A program made the translations under genes and the position numbers. Of a stretch of 64,000 nt of DNA, positions 32,830 through 43,735 are shown in pieces (the stretch's first letter is position 1; every line of letters begins with the position of its first letter). The notes beneath the pieces are model-generated. The model worked only from the letters and a program-made list of their open reading frames with translations, had not been told where the DNA came from and did not search any database. Source of the stretch: Stomoxys calcitrans (lineage: Eukaryota; Arthropoda; Insecta; Diptera; Muscidae); NCBI RefSeq assembly GCF_963082655.1, contig NC_081554.1:43334854-43398853 (forward strand), written 5' to 3'.

Positions 32830-33190
32830 CATTTAGGTCCAGTAGGCACATAATCGGACGACGAGGGCGCAGAAGACGACGACGACGACGCTTGTGACCC
32901 ACAGCTGACTATGTTTGCACAGCACATATCCAGTATGACTATACTCCCGTAGTGAAGAGAGGACAGAGCAAGATCGAAAATGTCCCCACTGCATGCACCG
33001 GTTACACCTCATCGACACCGACCGATGATGAAGTCGGTTCTGGCAAACCGAACAGAACCAGGGTCCGGGCTTCTTTTCAATCCCAGCACGAACCAGAAGC
33101 GTGCGTAGAGGGCACTACGGTACTTCTTCTACGGCTTCTCCCATGACCTTACCGATGAAGGGTTCCATCGGGTCAATCCGGTGCGTACAA
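32830..33190 (-). pseudogene. Probable LINE ORF fragment with Cys-rich finger
   Basis: GC-richer than the flanks. The minus strand from 33018 reads MRCNRCMQWGHFRSCS, SLREYSHTGYV: a C-x2-C...H...C pattern like the zinc-finger segment in some LINE open reading frames. It lies downstream of a proline/charged region read from 33190. An ACG-rich run at 32876-32893 breaks the frame. Assignment to a LINE is an inference. Confidence 0.45.
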
Positions 33191-33291
33191 CCGGCAGCAT
33201 TGGGATGCTCAATGAGAATAATCATTGAATAGCAGCCTTATTGCATACTGACATACCTGAAAAGCTCCAATTTATCTCAAAACTCATAGAA

Positions 33292-33653
33292 ATAAGTAAA
33301 AAGGCATTAAGATTGGCTGGAGCGAACTTTGAGTACCCGCCACCTTGAGTTATATGTCGAAATTCGGTGAAATATGCACCATTTTTGAAGCTATAGTAGC
33401 TACATTGAAATATCAACTGTTGTGAACCAAACTCGCCACAATTCACTGTTCTAAATTCCAGTGAAATAAATGGGTATAGGACCGTTTAGGCAATTAAAGC
33501 CTAAATGTGAGATTGGTTTGTATGGCAGCTATACATACCATAATCGGATCGGATTGGATATCTGGAGGCCTAGAGCAACTCACTATTTCAAAGTTCGGCG
33601 AAATAGGGAAATATGGCAGATCAGTCTATATGGCAATTATCTTCTCATATATA
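33292..33653 (-). mobile_element. Helentron-like element type G, truncated by a family A element
   Basis: AAGTAAAAAGGCATTAAGAT, GGCTGGAGCGAACTTTGAGT and ACCCGCCACC form a diverged reversed 3' module. It is followed by GGTTTGTATGGCAGCTATAC and CGAAATAGGGAAATATGG. The family A copy at 33654 interrupts or ends it. Confidence 0.6.
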
Positions 33654-34737
33654 ACAAGTAAGAGCGTGCTAAGTTCGGCCGGGCCGAATCTTATATACCC
33701 TCCACCACGGTCGCATCTGTCGAGTTCTTTGCGCATTATCTGTTTTTAGGCAAACAAAGTATAATGAATAAGGACGGAGGAGCAGCTATATCAAGTTATA
33801 GTCCGATTCGGGGCTCAAGAAGCGAAATCGGGAGATCGGTTTATATGGGAGCTGTATCAAGCTATAAATCGATTCTGACCATATTGCACACGTATGTTGA
33901 AGGCCATAGGAGGAGCCGTTGTACAAAATTTGTGCCAAATCGAATGAGAATTGCGCCCTCTAGAGGCTCAAGAAGTCAAGACCCCAGATCGGTTTATATG
34001 GCAGCTATATCAGGTTATGGACCGATTATGACTATACTACTCACTTTTGTTGGAAATGATATCAAAACACTATGTGCAAAATTTCAGTCAAATCGGATGA
34101 GAATTGCGCCCTATAGAGTCTCAGAAATCAAGACCCAAGATCGGTTTATATAGCACCTATATGAAGCTATAGATCGATTTTGACTATATTGCACACGTAT
34201 GTTGAAGGCCATGGTAGGAGCCGTTGTACAAAATTTGTGCCAAATCGGATGAGAATTGCTTCCTCTAGAAGCTCAAGAAGTCAAGACCCCAGATCGGTTT
34301 ATATAGCAGCTATATCAGGTTATGGACCAATTATGACTATACTATTCACAGTTGTTGGAAGTGATATCAAAACACTATGTGCAAAATTTCAGACAAATCG
34401 GATGAGAATTGCGCCCTCTAGAAGCCTCAAGAAGTCAAAACCCAAGATCGGTTTATATGGCATCTATATCAAAACATGGAACGATTTGGCCCATTTACAA
34501 TCCCAACCGACCTACACTAATAAGAAGTATTTGTGCAAAATTTTAAGCGGATAGCTCTACTCTTTCAAAAGTTAGCGTGCTTTCGACAGACAGACGGACG
34601 GACGGACATGGCTAGTTCGACTTAAAATGTCACGACGATCAAGAATATAAATACTTTATGGGGTCTTAGACGCATATTTCGAGGTGTTACAAACAGAATG
34701 ACGAAATTAGTATACCCCCATCCTATGGTGGAGGATA
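33654..34737 (-). mobile_element. Family A element, near full length
   Basis: Left end: CAAGTAAGAGCGTGCTAAGT, TCGGCCGGGCCGAA (palindrome), TATATACCCTCCACC. Central repeats of about 153 bp follow (TATATGGCAGCTATATCAGG, CAAATCGGATGAGAATTG). Then come the core with a short GACGGACGGACGGACATGG microsatellite, AATATAAATACTTTATGGGG, and the 5' module CCCATCCTATGGTGGAGGAT at right. Confidence 0.88.
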
Positions 34738-37262
34738 AAAAATTAATTTGGGTTTGTTTGTTTGTCTGTACCGTATAGACTCAAAAACGGATGAACCGAT
34801 TTTCTTGAAATTTTCACAGATGGTGCACCACGGGATCATCGTGGTCAAAATAGGGTACTACGTTTTTTGATATCTGAAGGGGGGGGGCGGACCCTCCCCT
34901 TTACCCTAATTTTCAAAAACGTCAGATCTCGGATATGGGTGGTGCGATTTAAGCGAAATTTAGTGTGCCGTCTTATAGTTACCTACAAAAAAATTGGGTA
35001 TCTAAATTTCGGATGGGATACCTAGGGGGCCGCCCCACTCCCAAAATTTACCAAATATACATATAAAGAGCAATCATGACAATATGGGACTCAAATGAAA
35101 GGTATTGAGGATTGGAAAACTGTTCTGATATCCAATTGTCGGACTAAGTTTTTGGGAGACCACCCCAACCCGGGCGAAAGCACGAATGTGCTATCAATAT
35201 TCAGGAAAAAGTGATTAGGGGGTCACCCCACCCCCATAACACAATCTAAATGGGACGTATTTGCTAACAATTGCAATATGGGGCTCAATAAAGAGGTATT
35301 TTAGAGTAGAACACGAATCTGATAGGTATTTTCAGAGCCAAGTCACTGAGTGCCGCCCCATCCCCCAAAACACCTCCCAAGCCGGTCATGTTTGCCGTCT
35401 ATGGAAATATGGGGCTCAAATGAAAGGTATTTGGGAGTAGACCACGTATCTGATATCAAAATTTGAGACCAACTGTTTTGGTGACGTCCCACCCCCTAAA
35501 TAGGATGTATTTGCCAAAACCGGACATATTTGCTGACTTTTGCAATGGGGGGTTTAAATGAGAGGTATTTTTAGATTATAAAACGAATTTATTATCCAAT
35601 TTTGAGGCCAATGGCAATTTAGGGTTCTAATATATGATATTTGAGAGTATAGCAGGATGCTGAATTATTTTCAGGGCTAAGTGTTTGGTGGACCACTCCA
35701 CTTCCCAAAACACACATATTCACCGACCAGGTCAGTGTGGGGCTCAAATGAAAGGTATTAAGGAGTAGAGCATGAAATTGATACCCACTTTCGGGACCAC
35801 TTTTCGACGAGTCTACCCCCTTCCCCAATACAAACAGCAATTATTTACTGACCATTGCAGTATGGGGCTTAAATCACTTCTCCAAAACACCCCACAAAGA
35901 GTCCATATTTACTGACCATGACATTATGTGGCTCAAATGAAAGGTATTTGAGATTAGAAAACGAATTTGATAACCTACTTTGGGGCCAAGTGTTGACGCC
36001 TCATCCCATAAACTCCCCTTAAACTAATGCCAATATGGGGTTTTAATAAACGGTATGGTATATTAGAGTAGGACTAAGTGTTTGGGGGACATATGTATTT
36101 ACCGATCATGGCAATATGGGACTCAAATGAAAGGCATTTTCGGGGGCCACCGTAGCGCAGAGGTTAGCATGTCCGCCTATGACGCTGAACGCCTGGGTTC
36201 GAGTCCTGGCGAGACCATCAGAAAAAATGTTCAGTGGTGGTTTTCCATTTGTGAGGTACTATGCCATGTAAAACTTCTCTCCAAAGAGGTGTCGCACTGT
36301 GGCACGCCGTTCGGACTCGGCTATAAAAGGGAGGCCCCTTATCATTGAGCTTAAGCTTGAATCGGACTCCACTCATTGATATGTGAGAAGTTGGCCCCTG
36401 TTCCTTAGTGTTCATGGGCAAAAATTCATGGGCAAAAATTTGCATTTGCAATGAAAGACATTTGGGAGCAGAGCACGAAATTCATACCCACTTTCAGGAC
36501 CACGTTTTTGCTCCTGAAATGCTTGACATTACGAAACCGTGTTCTACCACGATGCTAATATTATTTCAGGGTCCGCCCCCTAAACTCCCTTCAAACCGTG
36601 ATAATGGCAAAAACGGGCTCAAATCTGATATCTGTTTTATGGCCAAGTGCTTCAGGGACGCCTCACCTCATAAACTCCCCCCAAACCACACATATATACC
36701 GACTATAGCAATATGTAATTCAAATATGTTTCTTTGGAGAAGGGTATGAATCTGATATCCACTTTCGGTGCAAAGGGTTTAGCTATGCCAATCCACCACC
36801 AAACCCAAGAGAATGAAGAAGATCTAACATCAAAAGTTTAATGGGCGTGCCCTTCCCTTACCCTTTTTGCCAAAATGCCAGATTCCAGAGATGGATGGGG
36901 CAATTTAAGTGAAATTTAGTTTGTATATAAAAACTCAAAAACAGAAATTTGGTATACTTATTGGGTGGGATGGGATGTCTAGGGCGGCCGCCCCACCCTC
37001 AAAGCTCGCCAAATGAAAATTTAAACCAATAATGACAACATCTGGCTCAAATGAAAGGTATTTGAGACTAGAGCACGAATCTGATACATGGGGGTCCAAA
37101 TCACCCCCAAAAACACCCCCTTATATCGGACATATTTGACTACCAAAGCAGTATAAGCCTCAAATGAAAGAAATTTGGGAGTGGAGCACCAATATAATAT
37201 CCACATAAGGGCCGTACGCACCCCAAAACAGGTCTTTTTTCCTGACTGTGCCAGTACAGAGC
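34738..37262 (+). mobile_element. Family C element, long, with SINE insertion
   Basis: The head at 34738-35060 (AATTTGGGTTTGTTTGTTTG, AGACTCAAAAACGGATGAAC, GGGGCGGACCCTCCCC, CAGATCTCGGATATGGG) abuts the 5' end of the family A copy. Many 120-130-bp units follow (GGGACTCAAATGAAAGGTAT, CACGAATCTGATATC). A second head-like block at about 36850-36960 shows that more than one C element is joined. A SINE lies at 36140-36450. Confidence 0.72.
36140..36450 (+). mobile_element. tRNA-derived SINE, family S1, copy c
   Basis: Box A TAGCGCAGAGG (36153-36163) and box B GGTTCGAGTCC (36196-36206). The body has a short deletion near 36247 and a small duplication of TTCATGGGCAAAAA near 36412-36440. Flanking AATGAAAGGCATTT (36126-36139) and AATGAAAGACATTT (36451-36464) form a 14-bp target duplication with one mismatch, inside a family C unit. 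Confidence 0.93.
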
Positions 37263-37320
37263 TCAGATAGAATAAGAGAGAGACAGAAAGAAGGCGCAGC
37301 GGAGCGGGCCCTGTCCAGCT

Positions 37321-37739
37321 AGTGGAAATGCAAATATTACCCATGAACATTCCACTAAGGAACAGGGGCAAACTTCTCTCATATCAATAAGTGCAGTCTG
37401 ATTCAAGTTTAAGTGCAATGATAAGGGGGCCTCCATTTTATAGCCGAGTCCGAACGCCGTGCCACAGTGCGACACCTCTTCGGACAGAAATTTTACATGG
37501 CATAGTAGCTCACAAATGTTGCCAGCATTAGGGGAGGAAACCACCGCTTAAAATTTTTTCTGATGGTCTCGCCAGGCGTTCAGCGTCAGGCGTTTAGCGT
37601 CAGGCATTCAGCGTCAAGCGTTCAGCGTCAGGCATTTAGCGTCAAGCGTTCAGCGTCAGGCGCTCAGCGTCAGGCGCTCAGCGTCAGGCGTTCAGCGTCA
37701 TAGGCGGACATGCTAACCTCTGCGCTACGGTGGCCTCCA
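37321..37739 (-). mobile_element. tRNA-derived SINE, family S1, copy d, with internal minisatellite
   Basis: Reversed SINE body (CTCTCATATCAATAAGTGCA, GCCGTGCCACAGTGCGACAC, TGTTGCCAGCATTAGGGGAG) and box A (CCTCTGCGCTA at about 37718-37728). The box B segment is missing and replaced by nine copies of a 14-bp repeat. Target duplication CCTGTCCAGCT lies at 37310-37320 and 37740-37750. It is longer than its relatives because of the minisatellite. Confidence 0.93.
37574..37699. repeat. Minisatellite, 9 x 14 bp, inside a SINE
   Basis: Nine direct copies of AGGCGTTCAGCGTC with C/T and G/A variants, exactly 14 bp each. A single copy of this 14-mer exists in normal family members beside box B. Confidence 0.97.
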
Positions 37740-37751
37740 CCTGTCCAGCTG

Positions 37752-37990
37752 GTACCTATATATAAACCGATTTCCAAAACTTCAGTCTAATATCTTAATT
37801 TTCAAAGGCTCAAAGGCGTGATTACAACTGACAGACGGACGGAAAGACGTGCATAGAAATTGACATCGTTAGATGGTCTAAGGATTTTACGATGAACCCT
37901 TATTTATATACCTTGCATGGTCGCAAATGGATGTTTTAAACGAACGAATGACAAAATGAGCATATCCCCATGGTTGTGGGGATATGCCCA
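37752..37990 (-). mobile_element. Short Helentron-like element type H
   Basis: Repeat-like ATATATAAACCGATTTCC at left, GACAGACGGACGG microsatellite remnant at about 37829-37842, and a perfect 11-bp stem at right: GCATATCCCCA (37960-37970) pairing with TGGGGATATGC (37977-37987) across a 6-base loop. The arrangement matches the reversed 5' end of the DINE-1-like families. Confidence 0.6.
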
Positions 37991-39355
37991 AAAAACTTTG
38001 CCCTGTTAAAGAGACTTCTATTGCTACCAAATGCATGATTCCTTCTTTTCCCACCTACAACCGTATGAATTCTGCTGAACTTTAATTAAAACGAATAGTA
38101 AAATTTCATACTCTCGAGGGGGGAAGATTTTTCTGAATTCAATATCCTGTAGCGAGTTGCACGCCATGACAGAAGACCTGAAAACATGAACCATGAACCA
38201 CTTCAAGAATACCCAGAAACAAAAAAAAATTAATAAATTCTCAGGCACTGCCAAAGACATTCGGAATTGTGGTTTAGTGGCGTTTTTTGTGTTAGAACCA
38301 TCAGTTGAACCAACCATCAGCTGTACCATAGCGACAAAAAAGAACTAATTTCAACATTCAAAGGAGCCAACGCATCGATGCTCTGGCCAAACAATTCCGT
38401 TTGGCAAATTTTATATTGCCAACAATTTAATTTTTTCATGACATTTAACTTCCGGCATTGCCATAAATTAAACAAGACTCTCTAATGTTTGTATGTATGA
38501 AAGCTCAAAAGCACTTGTAAATGAAACGCGCTTCGACAAAGTAATATTTGGCCAGTTTTTGGTAGAGCTCGCCAAGAGAAATGTGTTTTTGACATTGCTA
38601 GTCGCCCCCGCGCCTATGCCAACACTGCTGCTCACCATGAAACAGAACGTTTCGGTCAGGCAAATGGCAACTTCCGCAATTAATATTGTTAAAACAATAT
38701 TTTTAGTCGAGTATTGCAATCGATGTCCTGCCTGCCTGCTGCCTGCCTGCAGTAAAGCCTCATCCAACAAACGTTCATTCTAAAATCGTTCGTTGCTGGC
38801 TATGGTAGCTATGGTTAGTTCAAATATCAAAGAAATGCGATAAAACGTTAAAGAAAGGCGCCAACTATGACAATGGGCTCTCCTTCTCTATCGCAGAAAA
38901 ATATGTTCGACAATACATACTAGCTGTCCATAGCTCTATTGGTACCCATACCCACAACGTGGTGGGAGGTATACGAACTAAAAAATTTGGCTAGTCCAAA
39001 ACAGCCAGTGTACAATGATGGTTGTTGCTTGTATCTACTGTGATTAAAATTCACAAAAGTACTTTACATAGATCTAAAATTAATCCCTCTGGTTATGTAG
39101 GAGATGAGGGGTATCAAGTAACGGTTCAGAGTGGGCTTGGTAAGGTCTCGGCCTTTATTGGTCTCCCCATCATCTCAATTGAGGATACATACCTCCTCGC
39201 GGTGTCGCCTGGGGTAGTTTAGGACCCGTTAAACGTAGTGAGCTGATATGTGCAACGGAACCCACATGTATTGGAATCCAAAAACTATAAAAGCATCGCT
39301 CAGGCTCTGGGGTAATAACCACCCTTTGAAGAAAATACACAATTGCTGTAAATAC
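37991..39355. other. Mostly single-copy-looking sequence, no gene recognised
   Basis: Overlapping open frames on both strands at about 38468-38783 (96-101 codons) show no family motif. A CCTG-rich stretch lies at about 38729-38750. 39090-39240 is GC-richer with GGTATCAAGTAACGG and may be an old repeat. No call made. Confidence 0.4.
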
Positions 39356-40669
39356 AAGTAAGAGAGTGCTAAGTTCGACCGGGCCGAATCTTATATACCC
39401 TCGCATTTATCGAGTTCTGTGCGCGGTATCTCTTTTAAGGCAAACAAAGAATATTGAGTAAGATCTGTTATGCTATTGGAGCTATATCCAGTTAAAGTCC
39501 GATTCGAACCATAAATGAATGCAGAACATTGTAAAAGTCATTGTGTAATATTTCAGTTCATTCGGATAAGAATTGCGCCTTGTAGAGGCTCAAGAAGCAA
39601 AATCGGAAGATAGGTTTATGTGGGAGCTGTATCAAGCTATTCATCGATTCAGACCATATTAGACACGTATGTTGAAGGTCATGAGAGAAGCCGTTGTACA
39701 AAATTTCTGCCAAATTGGATGAGAATTGCGCCCTCTAGATGCTCAAGAAGTCAAGATCCCAGACCGGTTTATATGGCAGCTATATCAGGTTATATACTGA
39801 TTTGCGCCATACTAAGCTCAGTTATTGGAAGACATAACAAAAACACCTCATGCAAAATTTCAGCCAAATCGGATAATAATTGCGCCCTCTAGTGGCTCAA
39901 GAAGTCAAGACCCCAGATCGGTTTATATGGCAGCTATAACAGGATATGTACCGATATGAACCATACTTAGCACATCAGTTGAAAGTTATAACAAAACACT
40001 TCATTCAAATTTTCAGCTAAATCGGATAATAATTGAGCCCTAAAGTGGCTCAAGAAGTCAAGACCCCAGATCGGTTTATACGACAGCTATATCAAGTTAT
40101 GGACCAATTTGAAGTATTTTTAACACAGTTGTTGGAAGTCCTAACAAAACATCACGTGCAAATTTACAGCCAAATCGGATAGGAATTGCACACTCCAGAC
40201 AATCAAGAAGTCAAGACCCCGTATAGGTTTATATGACAGCTATATCAGGTTATGGACCGATTTGAACTATACTCAGTACACTTGTTGGAAGTCATAATAA
40301 AACACCTCATGCAAAATTTCAGCCATATCAGATAAGAATTGTGCCCTCTAGAGGCTCAAGAAGTCAAGATCGCAGATCGGTTTATATGACAGCTATATCA
40401 AAACATGGACAGATATAGCCCATTTACAATCCCAACCGACCTACACTAATAAGAAGTATTTGTCGAAAATTTCAAGCGGTTAGCTTTACTCCTTCAAAAA
40501 TTAGCATGTTTTCGGACAGACAGACGGAAAGGCGGACGGACATGGCTAGATCGACTTAAAATGTCATGACGATCAAGAATATATAAACTTTATGGGATCC
40601 TTGACGAATATTTCGAGGAGTTACAAACAGAATGACGAAATTAGTATACCCCCATCCTATGGCGGAGGG
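39356..40669 (-). mobile_element. Family A element, near full length
   Basis: Left end: AAGTAAGAGAGTGCTAAGTT, CGACCGGGCCGAATC, TATATACCCTCGC. Seven or so reversed central repeats follow (GGTTTATATGGCAGCTATAT, AGTGGCTCAAGAAGTCAAGA). Then come the core with a GACAGACGGAAAGGCGGACG microsatellite near 40516-40541, TATATAAACTTTATGGGATC, and CCCATCCTATGGCGGAGGGT at right. It is the longest repeat array among the A copies. Confidence 0.9.
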
Positions 40670-40679
40670 TAAAAAAAGT

Positions 40680-40945
40680 AGTTTGGTGGACTGCAACAGA
40701 TTTCGAGAACATGTTTTCTTGGCATAGGCGGAGCGATCAGGACCACTCTCACTAGGGCACTGGAGACTATTCTAGATATCCGACCCATTGACATATAGAT
40801 TAAGTGTGAGGCAGCCACTATGGCTATGAGACTTAGGGCGATGGAAGAATGGATTGAGGATGGGAGCAGCTCATACCATCGCGGTATAATCGAGGCAACG
40901 ATAGGAAATCTGAAAGGAAGGAAGAGGTTTCCGAACCGATCACAT
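40680..40945 (+). pseudogene. LINE thumb fragment (RT to RNase H)
   Basis: The plus strand reads VVWWTA at the left edge and, from 40820, MAMRLRAMEEWIEDGSSSYH and GIIEATIGNLKGRKRF. The same region is present reversed at about 8690-8900. This is the segment between reverse transcriptase and RNase H of the RNase H-type LINE. Frameshifted around 40740-40800. Confidence 0.72.
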
Positions 40946-41290
40946 TTTCGAATTCTACACGAAAATACTTTTTATTGGGTTGCCCAAAAAGTAATTGCGG
41001 ATTTTTAAAAAAAAAAAAAGTAAATGCATTTTTAATAAAACTTAGAATGAACTTAAATCAAAATATACTTTTTTTTACACTTTTTTTCTAAAGCAAGCTA
41101 AAAGTAACAGCTGATAACTGACAGAAGAAGAATGCAATTACAGAGTCACAAGCTGTGAAAAAATTTGTCAACGCCGACTATATGAAAAATCCGCAATTAC
41201 TTTTTGGGCAACCCAATATTTGAGTCCCATATTGCCTGGATTTGTCTTTATATTCATTTGGTGAGTTTTAGGGATGAGACAGTACCCCTA
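40946..41290 (-). mobile_element. Family C fragment, split by a MITE
   Basis: GAATTCTACACGAAAATAC lies before the MITE and TTTGAGTCCCATATTGCC after it; together they form one C unit phrase. GTGAGTTTTAGGGATGAGAC and AGTACCCCTAG follow, as at the end of the C repeat region in copy 1. Confidence 0.7.
40975..41216. mobile_element. MITE with 32-bp perfect terminal inverted repeats, copy 1
   Basis: Starts TTGGGTTGCCCAAAAAGTAA; the last 32 bp are the exact reverse complement of the first 32. TA flanks both ends (40973-40974, 41217-41218), the target preference of Tc1/mariner elements. 242 bp, non-coding, inserted in a family C unit. Confidence 0.95.
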
Positions 41291-41953
41291 GGTTAGATTA
41301 GGTTTAAGTGGCAGTCTGCCATCGGAATCACTTAGACGTTTTCGCCCGTTGTGATATCACAGGAACAGGAGAAGAAATATGCTTTCAAGTTCCTATCGTG
41401 GAACCACCCAGATCGCTTTAAAAAGCCCAACACCTTGCGAATGTTCACATCCGCCAGACAGATTCCCAAAGAAGAGAGAACCTAAAGTGGAACTCCTTCT
41501 GACTGCTAGTGCGGGACACACACACAGAAGGTGTTCTATAGCTTCTTCGAAGTCCTCACAGCTTGCAAAATTCGTTACTGGCAACCGTCAGACTATCAGC
41601 ATGTTTTCCGACTAGACAGTGACCTGTCATGATGGACACAATGACTGAGACTTCTATTGGGTTGCCCAAAAAGTAATTGCGGATTTTTTAAAGAAAAGTA
41701 AATGCATTTTTAATAAAACTTAGAATGAACTTTAATCAAATATACCTTTTTTACAGTTTTTTTCTAAAGCAAGCTAAAAGTAACAGCTGATAACTGACAG
41801 AAGAAAGAATGTAATTACAGAGGCATAAGCTGTGAAAAAATTTGTCAACTCCGACTATATGAAAAATCCGCAATTACTTTTTGGGCAACCCAATATTTTA
41901 GCCGGTGACTGGAAAGCACTTGACATCTTCAAGTCTATATTAGGCTACATAGT
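41291..41953 (-). pseudogene. LINE 3' terminal fragment with Cys-rich C-terminus, split by a MITE
   Basis: The right-to-left order is the same as 61651-62085. The minus frame at 41584-41393 reads CEDFEEAIEHLLCVCPALAV, a C...H...C-type finger found near the C-terminus of LOA/R1-like polyproteins, then SGGCEHSQGVGLFKAIW. The 3' end (reversed) is GGTTAGATTAGGTTTAAGTG. After the MITE, 41894-41953 continues with GACATCTTCAAGTCTATATT and AGGCTACATAGTTTT, matching 62049-62082. Confidence 0.78.
41657..41893. mobile_element. MITE with perfect terminal inverted repeats, copy 2
   Basis: Nearly identical to copy 1 (237 versus 242 bp; differences mainly in A and T run length). TA flanks lie at 41655-41656 and 41894-41895. 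Inserted in a LINE 3' fragment. Confidence 0.95.
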
Positions 41954-41956
41954 TTT

Positions 41957-42834
41957 GCTATGTCCGTCTGTCTGTTTGTCTGTCCGTCTGTCTGTCCGTC
42001 TGTCTGTCCATCTGCCTGTCCGTCTGTCTGCCCGTCTGTCTGCCGGTCTGTCTGCCCGTATGTCTGTTTGTCTGTCTGTCTGTCCGTCTTTCTGTCTGTC
42101 TGTCCCTCTGTCTATCCATCAGTCTGTCCGTCCGTTTGTCTGCCTGTCTGTCTGTCCATCTGTCTGTTTGTCTGTCTGTCCCTCTGACTGTCCATCTGTC
42201 TGTCCGTCTGTCTGCCCGTCTGTCTGTCCGTCTGTCTATCCGTCTGTTCTTCTTTCTGTCTGTCTATGTGTTCCTCTGTTTGCCCGTCTGTCTGTCCGTC
42301 TGTCTGCCCGTTCGTCTGTCTGTCTGTCCGTCTGTCACTCCGTCTGTCTGTCTGTCCATCTGTTTGTCCGTCTGTCTGTCCGTCTTTCTGTCTGTTCCTC
42401 TATCTGTCCGTCTGTCTATCCGTTTGTCTATCCGTCTTTCTGTCTGTCCCTCTGTTTGCACGTCTGTCTGTCCGTTCGTCTGTCCGTCCGTCTGTCTCTC
42501 CGTCTGTCTGTCCGTCTTTCTGCCTGTCCCTTTATCTGTCCATCTGTCTCTCCGTCTGTCTGTCCGTCTGTATGTCCGTCTGTCTCCCCGTCTATCTCTC
42601 CGTCTGTCTCTCCGTCTGTCTGTCCGTCTGTCTGTGCGTATGTCTGTCCGTCTGTCTATCCGTTTGTCTGTCCGTCTTTCTGTCTGTCCCTCTATCTGTC
42701 CATCTGTCTGTCCGTCTGTCTGTCCGACTGTCTGTCCGTCTGTCTGTCCGACTGTCTGTCCGACTGTCTGTCCGTCTGTCTGTCCGACTGTCTGTCTCTC
42801 CGTCTGTTTGTTTGTACGTCTGTCTGTCCATCGG
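41957..42834. repeat. Very long GTCT/GTCC microsatellite
   Basis: About 870 bp made almost only of GTCT and GTCC tetranucleotides, with occasional variants such as GTTT, GCCC, CATC and GACT. Because CTGT/CCGT repeats cannot form stop codons easily, open frames of 217-357 codons appear in several frames; they are not genes. The same tract is only 50-80 bp in the other family A and B copies. Confidence 0.98.
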
Positions 42835-43119
42835 TACAAAGGACAGGTTGCAATTTTCATCCAAGCGTCTTCAAATTTGGCACGGACATCTTTTTTGGCA
42901 TATAGATGAAGTTTATTAAAATTGGAAGAAACTGATTTAGATTTGGATATAGTTCCCATATATATGTTTGTCCGATTTGACCTAATAATGCAATAATATC
43001 GTCCAAAATTTAATGTCGTGCAAACATTACTTGAGAATCGGTTATCTCACAAAATTTGGCACAACCGAGTTGTTGTTGTTGTAGGCACATGTCTATATAT
43101 GGAGGTAGCGATTCTTGTC

Positions 43120-43400
43120 AGGCTTCTTTAGGTGAGTAATCTAGTGCCAGTCCAGGGGACCGAACGCCGCAGGAACAGGGTGGCCACTGGTTATATAAAG
43201 GCGCCAATAACATGCCTTGTCATATCAGTGTTTATGCAAGAGGCAGCTACTCTGTATGGAGCGTTCCATTATCCGCAACCTATGGACGCGTCCGATATCT
43301 CGCAGCTAAGCTTTTCGTGACAGCGATGAACATCACATAGATCGGAGTTAAACATTTAAGCCTGTGTGGTGCTTGTAGTCATTTCATGCAACGGAGTCTC
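43120..43400 (-). mobile_element. Isolated RTE 5' leader fragment, reversed
   Basis: The reverse complement contains GAAAAGCTTAGCTGCGAGA, TCCATAGGTTGCGGATAATG, GTAGCTGC, TATGACAAGGCATGTTATTG and GCGCCTTTATATAACCAGTG, aligning with 5935-6260 of the RTE copy. No coding part of the RTE is attached. Confidence 0.7.
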
Positions 43401-43735
43401 TTTCTTTCACTTCGTGACACATTTATCAACCAATCTTCTCAAATCTTTGGTCGAAATCGCTTCAATCTGAACCAATATTGCAATAATGTGAATAATGTGA
43501 TTTATTAACCGATTCACATGAAATTGGGCATAAAGGATTCTCCTATTATTTGCTGCACTTCTAGATTTTCAACCGATTTGCACTTCTAGAACTTTTGTTA
43601 CCTCATTTCTGATTTATTCTATGATTCCCACAATATGTCCTGGTTTTGGTCGAAATTTAAGAAAATGTTAGTTTCATCATTTTAGCCCGCTTATCTACTG
43701 TCGTCCGACTTTAGCCCGTCTTTACTTGTGAGGCC

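Larger units (their letters stand above)
41954..43735 (+). mobile_element. Family B Helentron-like element lacking its 5' head
   Basis: The element begins at the microsatellite joined directly to LINE sequence (GCTATGTCCGTC). After the microsatellite comes the B core (CAGGTTGCAATTTTCATCCA, CGTCTTCAAATTTGGCACGG, GATTTGGATATAGTTCCCAT, TATATGTTTGTCCGATTTG). B-like repeats are interrupted at about 43120-43400 by an RTE leader fragment and resume with TTATTAACCGATTCACATGA. The 3' end is near 43700-43735 (CGACTTTAGCCCGTCTTTAC). Confidence 0.7.

Noticed and set aside
38468..38783. Overlapping open frames of 96-101 codons on opposite strands
   Set aside because: No recognised motif, and mirror open frames are often a composition effect; not enough to call a gene.
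41832..42905. Open frame of 357 codons, with further frames of 217-257 codons on both strands
   Set aside because: Created by the GTCT/GTCC microsatellite, which rarely forms stop codons; the product is a low-complexity Cys/Ser/Val/Pro repeat in every frame.
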